DNA from: Mesorhizobium japonicum MAFF 303099
Lineage (GTDB): Bacteria > Pseudomonadota > Alphaproteobacteria > Rhizobiales > Rhizobiaceae
DNA: 64,000 nucleotides
Reading direction: 5' to 3'
Assembly: GCF_000009625.1 (NCBI RefSeq)
Contig: NC_002678.2
Coordinates: 5,240,001 to 5,304,000 of the forward strand
Each line of letters starts with the position of its first letter. The stretch's first letter is position 1. A program made the position numbers and the translations under genes. Below the pieces are notes generated by a model. That model worked only from the letters and a program-made list of their open reading frames with translations. It was not told where the DNA came from and ran no database searches. Below, piece by piece: positions 16,160-26,053 of the stretch.

Positions 16160-17032
16160 CTACCTGGCGCTGGCCACGCTCCTGCGAAAATCGGAGGGCG
16201 TCATGCCGGCCAGCTTGCGGAAGGACTTGTTGAAGGCACTGAGCGAGCCGAAACCGGAGTCCATGGCGACGCGCAGCACATTGGCGTCCTGATGCATCAA
16301 GAGCGCCTGCGCGTAGCTCAGCCGCAGAAGATTGACATATTCGTTGAGCGTCATACCGGTCGATTTCTTGAACAGGCTCATGGCGTATTTGGGATGGATG
16401 TCGGCGGCGGCCGCTATGTTCATACAATCGATGTCGTAGAGAAAATTCTCGGCGATGAAATCGCACATGCGCCCGACATTGCGCGAGGACTGCTGGTCGA
16501 AGGCACTGCCGGCTTCCTGCCCGGCCGCCGTCTCTGGCACCAGCCGGTAGGGTTCGAACCGCACCCGCTCCAACCGCAGCAACAATTCGTTGACGGCATG
16601 CTCGGCCTTGGCCGGATCGCCCGAGCGGGCATAGCGGTTCCAGCGGGCGAAATTGTCGTTGTCGGATTGATCGGTGGCGCTGGTCACCAGCGTCGCGCCC
16701 GTCATCAGCCGGTGGCGCACGTCCGCCGGCAGATGCAGCCGGAAGAAATGCACCAGTGGCAGATGCGCGCCGGCATAGATGGCGTCGTCGCTGAGATCGT
16801 CCATCTGGTGCGGCAGGCCACCCCAGAAGAAGCACATCTCGCCGGCCGACAGGGAGATTTCGTGCTCGTTCATGCGGTAGTGCACGCTGCCGCGGACGAT
16901 GAAATTCACCTCGACCTGGGCATGCCAGTGCGGCTTGAGCATCACCAGCGGAGCGGTGTGAAACATCTGCAAGAGCAGCGGCAGGCCCTCCACGCTGCTG
17001 GCGCCCGGCTGGTAAAACGGCCGTTCCGGCAT
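16160..17032 (-). CDS. AraC-family transcriptional regulator (290 aa)
   Basis: N-terminal cupin-like sensing half (HWHAQVEVNFIVRGSVHY, SAGEMCFFWGGLPHQ) and C-terminal double HTH (IHPKYAMSLFKKSTGMTLNEYVNLLRLSYAQALL, then VAMDSGFGSLSAFNKSFRKLAGMTPSDFRR pattern). The start at 17032 has GGAAAG upstream; an upstream in-frame codon at 17137 would overlap the divergent transporter start and is rejected. It is divergent from the sugar ABC operon at 17137 and most likely controls it in response to the transported sugar. Confidence 0.88.
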   Translation of the reverse strand: MPERPFYQPGASSVEGLPLLLQMFHTAPLVMLKPHWHAQVEVNFIVRGSVHYRMNEHEISLSAGEMCFFWGGLPHQMDDLSDDAIYAGAHLPLVHFFRLHLPADVRHRLMTGATLVTSATDQSDNDNFARWNRYARSGDPAKAEHAVNELLLRLERVRFEPYRLVPETAAGQEAGSAFDQQSSRNVGRMCDFIAENFLYDIDCMNIAAAADIHPKYAMSLFKKSTGMTLNEYVNLLRLSYAQALLMHQDANVLRVAMDSGFGSLSAFNKSFRKLAGMTPSDFRRSVASAR

Positions 17033-17136
17033 CTTACTTTCCGCCAATTCCGTATTCCCTTTGTCGGCGACAAGCCTTCCGCGCCGAATAGTGTAGCCAC
17101 GCTCGCAGAGAGAGCAAATGAAATGGGAGGATTTCA

Positions 17137-18408
17137 ATGCGCATCACACTGTCTTGCGCCGCGCTCGCGCTTGTCCTGGGCTCAGCCCCGGCCTTTGCGC
17201 AATCCGGCGAAATCACCATCTGGAGCTGGAATGTCGCCGCTTCGTCGCTGAAGGCGACGGTTGCCGGCTTCAACAAGCTGCATCCCGACATCAAGGTCAC
17301 GGTCCAGGATCTCGGCAACCAGCCGACCTATGACAAGTCGATCGCCGGCTGTGCCGCCGGTGGCGTCGGCCTGCCTGACATCGTTACCATCGAGAATGGC
17401 GAGGCCGAGAATTACTGGAGCCAGTTCCCCGATTGCTTCGTCGACCTGCATACGCTGGGTTATACGTCGGAAGACCAGAAGAAATTCCCCGATTTCAAGC
17501 GCACCGAACTCGAGGTCGGCGACAAGGCCTATGCCATGCCGTGGGATTCCGGCCCGGTCGCCGCTTTCTATCGCCGCGACTTCTACGAGAAGGCCGGGGT
17601 AGATCCGGCTTCGATCAAGACCTGGGACGATTTCATCGCCGCCGGCAAGAAGATCCAGGCCGCCAATCCGGGCGTCTCGATGACCAACGCCGATTTCAAC
17701 GGCGACACCGAATTCTTCCGCATGATCTCCAACGAGCAGGGCTGCGCCTACTTCGCCGAGGATGGCCAGTCGATCACGGTCAGCGAACCCAAATGCGTCG
17801 ACGCCCTGACCAAGGTCAAGGAGATGAAGGACGCCGGCATCGTCTCGTCCGCCGACTGGGGCACCAAGATCACCAACAACACGGCAGGCACCGTCGCCAC
17901 CCAGGTCTATGGCGGTTGGTATGAAGGCACCATCCGCACCGAATCGGCCGGCGAAAACGGCAAATGGGGCGTTTATCTGATGCCGAGCCTAACCGCCGAC
18001 GGTCCCCGCGCCGCCAATCTCGGCGGCTCGTCGCTGGCCATCACCTCGGCTTCGAAGAACAAGGAAGCGGCATACGAATACCTGAAATACACGCTCGGAA
18101 CCAATGAAGGCCAGATCACCATGCTGAAGGAGTTCGGCCTCGTCCCCTCGCTGGTCTCGGCGCTGAATGACCCCTATGTCAGCCAAGGCCTGCCCTACTG
18201 GGGTGGCCAGGCGGTGTGGAAGGATATTCTGGGCACCTTGCCCAAGGTCGTCCCCAGCCGCGGCACGCAGTTCCAGAGCGATGCCGAAATCATCGTCCGT
18301 GCGGTGCAGACCAAATATCTGGCCGGCGGCTATCCCGATGCTAAGGCCGCACTCGACGACGCCGCAAAACAGATCGCCGCGGCGACCGGACTGCCGGTCA
18401 AATCATAA
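17137..18408 (+). CDS. Sugar ABC transporter substrate-binding protein, CUT1 type (423 aa)
   Basis: Periplasmic family-1 solute-binding protein. A Sec signal peptide of about 21 residues ends in APAFA/QSG, followed by ITIWSWN and a typical ExtracellularSBP fold with DIVTIENGEAENY and PWDSGPVAAFYRRD. GGGAGG precedes the ATG. It opens an operon with two permeases, an ATPase and a fused oxidoreductase, and is divergent from an AraC regulator. The sugar cannot be named; a neutral or amino-sugar glycoside is plausible. Confidence 0.9.
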   Translation: MRITLSCAALALVLGSAPAFAQSGEITIWSWNVAASSLKATVAGFNKLHPDIKVTVQDLGNQPTYDKSIAGCAAGGVGLPDIVTIENGEAENYWSQFPDCFVDLHTLGYTSEDQKKFPDFKRTELEVGDKAYAMPWDSGPVAAFYRRDFYEKAGVDPASIKTWDDFIAAGKKIQAANPGVSMTNADFNGDTEFFRMISNEQGCAYFAEDGQSITVSEPKCVDALTKVKEMKDAGIVSSADWGTKITNNTAGTVATQVYGGWYEGTIRTESAGENGKWGVYLMPSLTADGPRAANLGGSSLAITSASKNKEAAYEYLKYTLGTNEGQITMLKEFGLVPSLVSALNDPYVSQGLPYWGGQAVWKDILGTLPKVVPSRGTQFQSDAEIIVRAVQTKYLAGGYPDAKAALDDAAKQIAAATGLPVKS

Positions 18409-18423
18409 ACTCCCAAGGACGGG

Positions 18424-18450
18424 GTCCGGGACGGCTCTTGCCGCCCGGAC
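18424..18450 (+). promoter_or_regulatory. Hairpin between binding-protein and permease genes
   Basis: GTCCGGG-A-CGGC / TCTT / GCCGCCCGGAC forms an 11-bp stem with one bulged A, 16 nt after the binding-protein stop. No T-run follows. Such hairpins commonly protect the upstream mRNA and lower permease expression. Confidence 0.5.
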
Positions 18451-18499
18451 CTCCCGCCTGCGAGCTTGTCTGAAACACCGGATATGAGGGAGGAGCAGG

Positions 18500-19360
18500 A
18501 TGCGCAACCGCAATGCCACGGCCTATCGTTTCCTGGCGCCCTATCTGCTGATCTTCTCCGTCTTCTGGGTGTGGCCGATCATCTCGTCGTTCATGATCTC
18601 CTTCCAGGCGACACGCACCGTGCCCTGGCGTTTCGCACCGGGCTTCAACTGGGGCCGGCTGATTGGCGATCCGGCCTTCTTCAACGCGCTGAAGAACACG
18701 CTGCTCATCCTCGTCATCCAGGTGCCGGTGATGATCGCGCTGGCCATGGTGATGGCCGTGCTTTTGAATTCGCCGCTCCTGAAGGCGAGAGGCCTCTACC
18801 GCTTCGCCTTCTTTGCTCCCGTCGTCGTCGGCGAGGTCGCTTATTCGGCGGTATTCCGGCTGATGTTCAGCCTCGATTTCGGTATCGTCAACAAGCTCCT
18901 GAACAGCGTCGGGCTGCCCAAGATCGACTGGTTCTCCAATGTCACGCCGGCCATGGCGCTGATCATGATCGCGGTCACCTGGCGCTGGGCCGGCTACAAC
19001 GCCATCATCCTTCTGGCCGGCATGCAATCCATCCCCGAGGATGTCTATGAGGCGGCGACGCTCGACCGCGTCAGCAAGCTCAAGCAGTTCTTCTACATCA
19101 CCTTGCCGCTCTTGAAGCCGGTCATCGTGTTCTGCCTGGTTCTCTCGATCATCGGCACCATGCAATTGTTCACCGAGCCCTTCCTGATCACCGAGCGCGG
19201 CGGGCCGGGTGGCGGCACCGAGACACTCGGCCTGCTGCTCTACCGCCAGGGGTTCCGGTCGCTCAATTTCGGCTATGCCTCGGCCGTTGCCTACACCATG
19301 GCGGCGCTGGCGATCGCGATCACGCTGGTGCAGCTGTGGCTGACGAGGGAAAAGCAATGA
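18500..19360 (+). CDS. Sugar ABC transporter permease, MalF-like (286 aa)
   Basis: Inner-membrane permease with six predicted spans. The BPD-type EAA loop is EAATLDRVSKLKQFFYITLPLLKP. GGAGGAGCAGG lies before the ATG. Its stop overlaps the next start (ATGA), so it is coupled to its partner permease. Confidence 0.92.
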   Translation: MRNRNATAYRFLAPYLLIFSVFWVWPIISSFMISFQATRTVPWRFAPGFNWGRLIGDPAFFNALKNTLLILVIQVPVMIALAMVMAVLLNSPLLKARGLYRFAFFAPVVVGEVAYSAVFRLMFSLDFGIVNKLLNSVGLPKIDWFSNVTPAMALIMIAVTWRWAGYNAIILLAGMQSIPEDVYEAATLDRVSKLKQFFYITLPLLKPVIVFCLVLSIIGTMQLFTEPFLITERGGPGGGTETLGLLLYRQGFRSLNFGYASAVAYTMAALAIAITLVQLWLTREKQ

Positions 19361-20193
19361 GTTCGCTCTCCTCCGCCCGCCTGAGGCGCAGCATCGCGCT
19401 GCATCTTTTCCTCACCCCGCTGGCGCTGATCTGGCTGTTCCCGCTGTGGATGATGGTGGTGTTTTCGACCATGCCCGACAACGGCATATTCAGCCCCGGA
19501 ATCGAGCTTTTGCCGCACGGCAATTTCGTCGACAATTTCAACAATCTGCAGCGTGACACCAATTTCGTCGGCGCCATCGGCATCTCCGTCTCGGTGGCGG
19601 TGACCTACACCTTCCTGTCGGTGATGTTGACGTCGATGGCCGGCTGGGCGCTGGCGCGCTACCAGTTCTTCGGCAAGGGCGTGGTGGTCGGCATCATCTT
19701 CGGCACCATCACGCTGCCCTATGCGGTGGTGCTGATCCCGCAATTCATCATGGTGGCGCGCGACTTCCAGCTCGCCAACACCTGGGTGGCGTTGATCGTG
19801 CCGCCGCTGTTCAATTCGCTGGGCGTGCTCTTCATGCGCCAGAGCTTCTCCATGATGCCGGACGACCTCTTCGACGCCGCCCGCGTCGAAGGCGTGAAGG
19901 AATGGCGCATTTTCCTCTTCGTCGCGCTGCCGCTGGCGCGGCCGATGCTCGCCGCACTCGCCATCATCCTGTTCCTCGCCTCCTGGAACAATTATCTCTG
20001 GCCGCTTTTGATCAACAGCCAGCCCGGTTCGATGACGGCGCCGGTGGCGCTCGGCACCCTGATCGGCCTCACCAAAGTGTCGTGGGGCGGTATCATGGCA
20101 GGGGCCGTGATGCTCACCGTGCCGATGCTGATCGTCTTCGTGCTCCTGCAGCGCCATTTCATCGCCGGCATCGCCGCCGGCGCAGTCAAGTAA
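19357..20193 (+). CDS. Sugar ABC transporter permease, MalG-like (278 aa)
   Basis: Second permease of the CUT1 transporter with six spans and EAA-loop variant [24 protein letters not shown]. The start ATG at 19357 overlaps the upstream stop; an earlier in-frame codon at 19336 is not needed. The ATPase gene follows after 8 bp. Confidence 0.92.
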   Translation: MSSLSSARLRRSIALHLFLTPLALIWLFPLWMMVVFSTMPDNGIFSPGIELLPHGNFVDNFNNLQRDTNFVGAIGISVSVAVTYTFLSVMLTSMAGWALARYQFFGKGVVVGIIFGTITLPYAVVLIPQFIMVARDFQLANTWVALIVPPLFNSLGVLFMRQSFSMMPDDLFDAARVEGVKEWRIFLFVALPLARPMLAALAIILFLASWNNYLWPLLINSQPGSMTAPVALGTLIGLTKVSWGGIMAGAVMLTVPMLIVFVLLQRHFIAGIAAGAVK

Positions 20194-20201
20194 GAGGCAG
20201 C

Positions 20202-21281
<1,080 letters not shown>

Positions 21282-21317
21282 CCGGCCGCCCCCTCCCAGC
21301 CTTCAAGGAGAATGACA

Positions 21318-23345
21318 ATGACCGCAACCACGCCCATTCGCTGGGGCATTCTCGGCCCGGGCAGCATCGCTCAGGCCTTCGCCGGCGGCGTGGCCGCTTC
21401 GCGCACCGGAAAACTGGTCGCCATCGGCGCGCGCAATCCCGGCAAGCCAGGCCTCGCCGAAGCCTTTCCCGGCGCTCGCATCGTCGACGGCTATGAAGCG
21501 CTGCTTGCCGATCCCGACATCGATGCCGTCTACATCGCGATCCCGCATCCTGGCCACGCACAATGGGCGATCAGGGCGGCGGAAGCGGGCAAGCACGTGC
21601 TGTGCGAAAAGCCGCTGGCGCTGACCGCCTTCGAGGCCGACGCCATGTTCCATGCCGCGCGCAAGGCCGGCACTTTTCTGGGCGAAGCCTTCATGTACCG
21701 GCTGCATCCGCAGACGCTGAAGCTGGTGGAACTGATCCGGTCCGGCGTCATCGGCGAGGTCAGGATGATCAAGTCGAGCTTCGGCTTCGCCATGCCGGGC
21801 TTCATGCCGCAGCATAGGCTCTATGCCAATGATTCCGCCGGCGGCGGCATACTGGACGTCGGCGGCTATACCGTCTCGATGGCGCGGCTGATTGCCGGGG
21901 CGGCGGCGGGCCTCCCCTTTGCCGAGCCCGACAAGGTGGTTGGTACCGCCCATCTTGGCCAGTCCGGCGTCGACGAATGGGCCTCGGCGCTGCTGCATTT
22001 TCCCGACGGCATCGTCGCCGAGGTTTCCTGCAGCATCTCGCTGAACCAGGACAATGTGCTGCGCATTCTCGGCACCAAGGGTCGCATCGAAGTGCCGGAC
22101 TTCTGGTTCGCCGGGGGAAATCGCGATGTCGGCCTCGGCCGGATCGACGTGATCGGTGCCGATGGCTCGCGCGAGACGATCAGCGTCGATGAAAAGCGCC
22201 ATGTCTATTCCTTCGAGGTCGACGGCGCCGGCGAGGCCATCCTTGCCGGGCGGCAGGAGTTCGCTTGGCCGGGCATGGATTGGGCCGACAGTCTCGGCAC
22301 CTTGCGCGTGCTCGACAGATGGCGCGCTGCCGTCGGACTGGAGTACGAGATCGAGAAGGCCCAGCTGCGCACCAACACCATCTCCGGCCGGCCTCTGCGG
22401 TCCAGCGGCACGGCGATCGGCAAGCGCGCCATTCCGGGCCTGGCGAAGTCGGCGTCGGTGGTGGCGCTCGGCTTTGAGGATTTCCGCACCTTCTCCTCGG
22501 GCTCGATCCTGCTGGATGCCTTCTTCGAGGCCGGCGGCAATCTGTTCGACACCGGTTTCGTCTACGGTGGCGGCTACACCGAGACGCTGCTTGGCCAGTG
22601 GTTGCGGAACCGCGGCGTGCGCGAGCAGTCGGTGATCATCGCCAAGGGCGCGCATTCGCCGCTCTGCTATCCCGACGTGATCGGCAAGCAGCTTGCCCAA
22701 TCGCTCGACCGCCTGCAGACCGACCATGTCGACATCTATTTCATGCACCGCGACAATCCGGATGTGCCGGTCGGCGAGTTCGTCGATGCCATGGACCTTG
22801 AGGTGAAGGCCGGTCGCATCCGTGGCCCGTTCGGCGGTTCCAACTGGACGATGCAGCGCATGGACGAGGCGATTGCCTATGCCGAGCGCACCGGCAAGCA
22901 GAAGCCCGGCGCGCTTTCCAACAATTTCTCGCTGGCCGAAATGCTGGAGCCGATCTGGGCGGGTTGTGTGGCTTCGTCCACCGACGACTGGAAGGCCTGG
23001 CTGACATCCAGGCAGATGCCGAATTTCGCCTGGTCGAGCCAGGGCCGTGGCTTCTTCACCGAGCGCGCCGGGCGCGACAGGCGCGACAGCGAGGAACTGG
23101 TGCGGGTCTGGTATTCGGAGCGCAATTTCGGCCGCCGCGACCGCGCCATCGAGCTCGCCGCGCGACTGCGCAAGAGCCCGATCCACGTTGCGCTGGCCTA
23201 TGTGCTCAACCAGCCTTTCCCGTCGGTCCCATTGATCGGGCCGCGCACGCTGGGCGAGTTGGAAGACAGTCTGCGGGCGCTGGACATCGCGCTTTCGCCT
23301 GCCGATCTCGAGTGGCTGGACGGCGGCAGCCTGCACGCGGCCTGA
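21318..23345 (+). CDS. Fusion: Gfo/Idh/MocA dehydrogenase + aldo-keto reductase (675 aa)
   Basis: Residues 1 to about 340 are a Gfo/Idh/MocA oxidoreductase (Rossmann start RWGILGPGSIAQAF, CEKPLAL motif, GEAFMYRLHPQ segment). Residues about 370-675 are an aldo/keto reductase with the tetrad visible: D and Y in NLFDTGFVYGGG, K in IIAKGA, H in IYFMHRDN; the C-terminal VPLIGPRT binds NADP. AAGGAG lies 7 nt before the ATG at 21318, so the ATG six bases earlier is not preferred. It closes the sugar operon and probably oxidises and reduces the imported sugar in successive steps. Substrate unknown. Confidence 0.85.
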   Translation: MTATTPIRWGILGPGSIAQAFAGGVAASRTGKLVAIGARNPGKPGLAEAFPGARIVDGYEALLADPDIDAVYIAIPHPGHAQWAIRAAEAGKHVLCEKPLALTAFEADAMFHAARKAGTFLGEAFMYRLHPQTLKLVELIRSGVIGEVRMIKSSFGFAMPGFMPQHRLYANDSAGGGILDVGGYTVSMARLIAGAAAGLPFAEPDKVVGTAHLGQSGVDEWASALLHFPDGIVAEVSCSISLNQDNVLRILGTKGRIEVPDFWFAGGNRDVGLGRIDVIGADGSRETISVDEKRHVYSFEVDGAGEAILAGRQEFAWPGMDWADSLGTLRVLDRWRAAVGLEYEIEKAQLRTNTISGRPLRSSGTAIGKRAIPGLAKSASVVALGFEDFRTFSSGSILLDAFFEAGGNLFDTGFVYGGGYTETLLGQWLRNRGVREQSVIIAKGAHSPLCYPDVIGKQLAQSLDRLQTDHVDIYFMHRDNPDVPVGEFVDAMDLEVKAGRIRGPFGGSNWTMQRMDEAIAYAERTGKQKPGALSNNFSLAEMLEPIWAGCVASSTDDWKAWLTSRQMPNFAWSSQGRGFFTERAGRDRRDSEELVRVWYSERNFGRRDRAIELAARLRKSPIHVALAYVLNQPFPSVPLIGPRTLGELEDSLRALDIALSPADLEWLDGGSLHAA

Positions 23346-23356
23346 TGGAACTCAAA

Positions 23357-23394
23357 GCGGCGTCAGGTCTCGTCGTCCGACACCCTGACGCCGC
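23357..23394. terminator. Candidate bidirectional terminator between convergent genes
   Basis: Perfect 11-bp inverted repeat GCGGCGTCAGG / CCTGACGCCGC with a 16-nt loop, between the fused oxidoreductase stop and the last codons of the AraC gene. No T-run on either side. Confidence 0.4.
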
Positions 23395-24238
23395 GCCTGG
23401 CCGGCGTTCGCAGATTGGCATACATGCCGGTGGTGCGGAATTGGCTGGGCGTGGTGCCGTAGAGACGGCGGAAGACCTTCGAAAAATAGTTCGCATCCTC
23501 GAAGCCGCACAGGATGGCGACTTCCTTCACCGGCAGAAAATCCGCCTTGGTCAACAGCTTCGCCGCCCGCTGCAGGCGCTGCTGCAACACGAATTCGGCG
23601 GGCGGCAGGCCTTCGCTCTCGGCGAAGCAGCGCGAGAAATGGGCGCGGCTGAGGCCACTGATCTGGACGAGGTCCGCCACCGGCAGCGGCCTGTCGAGAT
23701 TGGCGTTGATATGGTCGATGACCGGCTGCATGGCGCTCAGTTTCTCGGCAAAGGCATGCGAGCCGAAGACATCGTCATAGAGCGCCATCGCCGCCTCGTA
23801 GGCGATAGCGGACGCGGCACCCGCCGAGGCCGCCCCGTTGATGAGGCGCAGGCTGCAATCAGCAAGGTGATCGATCGTCGCTGGCTTAAGCCGGAACACC
23901 GGACCGGAGATGCTGAGGATCGACTTGTGGATGCGCAGCGCCTCCTCGCCGTTCATCGAGATCCAGAAATATTCCCAGCGCTCGTCGCTGGCCAGCCAGT
24001 AGCGGTGGTTGTGCGGCACCAGCACCAGCAGCGTGTCGTTCTCTTGCAGGCGGTAGTTGCGGTTCTCGTAGCGTAGCCGGCCGGTGCCGCTGATCGTGTG
24101 CTGGAGCACGGTGAACGGCGTCTGGCCGCGTTTACGCCCGTCCCAGTCATAGATCTCGTCCTCGCGCACTTCATAGCCGGTGCTTGTCGGCATGGCATGC
24201 AGGCGCTGCCGGCCGCGCGGCAGCGAGATCGTGCGCAT
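23363..24238 (-). CDS. agpT: AraC-family regulator of the alpha-galactoside-type locus (291 aa)
   Basis: N-terminal cupin sensor (QHTISGTGRLRYENRNYRLQENDTLLV pattern) and C-terminal double HTH (VADLVQISGLSRAHFSRCF; VAILCGFEDANYFSKVFRRLYGTTPSQFR). It is divergent from the GH4/ABC operon that starts at 24485. In S. meliloti the AraC-like AgpT activates alpha-galactoside genes in the same arrangement, hence the symbol, which is by analogy. Start ATG 24238 is used; GTG 24271 is possible. An antisense frame continues far upstream through the GH4 gene but is not coding. Confidence 0.8.
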   Translation of the reverse strand: MRTISLPRGRQRLHAMPTSTGYEVREDEIYDWDGRKRGQTPFTVLQHTISGTGRLRYENRNYRLQENDTLLVLVPHNHRYWLASDERWEYFWISMNGEEALRIHKSILSISGPVFRLKPATIDHLADCSLRLINGAASAGAASAIAYEAAMALYDDVFGSHAFAEKLSAMQPVIDHINANLDRPLPVADLVQISGLSRAHFSRCFAESEGLPPAEFVLQQRLQRAAKLLTKADFLPVKEVAILCGFEDANYFSKVFRRLYGTTPSQFRTTGMYANLRTPARRGVRVSDDET

Positions 24239-24287
24239 CGACTGTCCGTTGGCGATCAAATCTCGTAGCACAAAATTACCCTTGAAA

Positions 24288-24331
24288 GCATAATCCTTCT
24301 CTGGTCGCGCTCGTGAATAAGGGCATAATCC
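24288..24331. promoter_or_regulatory. Direct repeat, candidate AraC-protein binding sites
   Basis: GCATAATCC occurs at 24288-24296 and 24323-24331, 35 bp apart, in the divergent interval; the surrounding 18 bases match at 13 positions (both end in a pyrimidine run with CTC). Direct repeats of this kind are typical AraC-family operators. Confidence 0.5.
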
Positions 24332-24484
24332 CCCTCGAAAAGCGAGAGAGATCCGCAGGTGAGGAGCGGACAGGGAGGTTGGCGGGCCGGAAACCGGCTT
24401 GTCCCGCACACATGCCATGGCATGCGGCTGCGACCTACCGCTGTCATTCCCGGCCTGCCATTGGAATAGGATGAGGTACGGCTG

Positions 24485-25951
24485 ATGAGTTTCAAAATCG
24501 CTATCATCGGTGCCGGCAGCGTCGGATTCACCAAGAAACTGTTCACCGACATCCTGTGCGTGCCCGAATTCAGGGATATCGAATTCGCACTGACCGACCT
24601 CAGCGAACACAATCTCGGGATGATCAAGGCGATTCTCGACAAGGTCGTCGAGGCGAACGGGTTGCCAACCAGGGTGACGGCGACAACCGATCGCCGCAAG
24701 GCGCTCGAAGGCGCGCGCTATATCATCAGTTGTGTGCGGGTCGGCGGCCTCGAGGCCTATGCCGACGACATTCGCATTCCGCTGAAATATGGCATCGACC
24801 AGTGCGTCGGCGACACCATCTGCGCAGGCGGCATCCTCTATGGCCAGCGCAACATTCCCGTGATCCTCGACTTCTGCAAGGACATACGCGAGGTCGCCGC
24901 GACGGGCGCCAAATTCCTCAACTATGCCAACCCGATGGCCATGAACACTTGGGCGGCGATCGAATACGGCAAGGTAGACACGGTCGGCCTCTGCCACGGC
25001 GTCCAGCATGGCGCCGAGCAGATCGCCGAGGTGCTGGGAGCGAAGTCCAGGCACGAGCTCGACTATGTCTGTTCCGGCATCAATCACCAGACCTGGTTCA
25101 TCGATTTGCGGCTGAATGGCCGCAAGATCGCCAAGGACGAACTGGTCGAAGCGTTCGAGGCGCATCCGATCTATTCGCAGCAGGAAAAGCTGCGCATCGA
25201 TGTCTTGAAGCGCTTCGGTGTCTATTCGACCGAGAGCAACGGCCATCTCTCCGAATATCTGCCCTGGTACCGCAAGCGGCCCGACGAGATCACCCGCTGG
25301 ATCGATATGTCGGACTGGATCCATGGCGAGACCGGCGGCTATCTCCGCTACTCCACCGAAACCCGCAACTGGTTCGAGACGGAGTATCCGCAATTCCTCG
25401 AAGCGGCGTCGAAGCCGATCGATCCGGCCAAGCGCTCCAACGAACACGCCAGCCACATATTGGAGGCGCTGGAGACCAATCGGGTCTATCGTGGCCACTT
25501 CAACGTCAGGAATGATGGCCTGATCACCAATCTGCCGCAGGATGCCATCGTCGAGTCGCCCGGCTTCGTCGACCGTTTCGGCATCAACATGGCCGCCGGC
25601 ATCACATTGCCGGAAGCCTGTGCGGCCACCTGCATGTCTTCGATCAACGTCCAGCGCATGTCGGTGCATGCCGCGATATCAGGCGACATCGATCTCCTGA
25701 AGCTCGCCGTGCTGCACGACCCGCTGGTCGGCGCGGTGTCGACGCCGGAGGAAGTCTGGCAGATGGTGGACGAAATGGTCGTCGCCCAGGCTCAATGGCT
25801 GCCGCAATATGCGCATGCGGTTCCGGCCGCCAAGGAGCGGCTGTCGAAATCCGCGGTCAAGACCCGCGAATGGGCGGGTGCTGCGCGGCGAAACGTGCGC
25901 TCGATCGAGGAATTGCGCGCCGAAAAGGCCGCGCTCAAACAGGCCGGCTGA
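24485..25951 (+). CDS. GH4-family glycosidase, probable alpha-galactosidase (488 aa)
   Basis: NAD- and Mn-dependent glycosidase acting in the cytoplasm. Rossmann start IAIIGAGSVGFTKKL, GDTICAGGILYGQRNIP loop, NYANPMAMNTWA, the metal/active-site CHGVQHG and GINHQTWF (Cys and His ligands). The family hydrolyses alpha-galactosides, alpha-glucosides or glucuronides; locus context and relation to the second GH4 at 32097 favour alpha-galactosides. First gene of the operon divergent from the AraC gene. Confidence 0.87.
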   Translation: MSFKIAIIGAGSVGFTKKLFTDILCVPEFRDIEFALTDLSEHNLGMIKAILDKVVEANGLPTRVTATTDRRKALEGARYIISCVRVGGLEAYADDIRIPLKYGIDQCVGDTICAGGILYGQRNIPVILDFCKDIREVAATGAKFLNYANPMAMNTWAAIEYGKVDTVGLCHGVQHGAEQIAEVLGAKSRHELDYVCSGINHQTWFIDLRLNGRKIAKDELVEAFEAHPIYSQQEKLRIDVLKRFGVYSTESNGHLSEYLPWYRKRPDEITRWIDMSDWIHGETGGYLRYSTETRNWFETEYPQFLEAASKPIDPAKRSNEHASHILEALETNRVYRGHFNVRNDGLITNLPQDAIVESPGFVDRFGINMAAGITLPEACAATCMSSINVQRMSVHAAISGDIDLLKLAVLHDPLVGAVSTPEEVWQMVDEMVVAQAQWLPQYAHAVPAAKERLSKSAVKTREWAGAARRNVRSIEELRAEKAALKQAG

Positions 25952-26053
25952 AACCCCGGGCGCAGCGACGGACCTTGGGAGGCAGGTCCATCGCATTGAG
26001 CCGTCCAGGCAGAGACGAGCAGCAGAAAACGTCTGAACATGAGGGAGGAGACT

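Noticed and set aside
21303..23336. 677-codon antisense frame over the fused oxidoreductase
   Set aside because: No recognisable motifs, exact shadow of the plus-strand gene.
23363..25669. 768-codon minus-strand frame through the GH4 gene
   Set aside because: Only its last 291 codons (AraC regulator) are protein-like; the rest is the antisense shadow of the GH4 gene.
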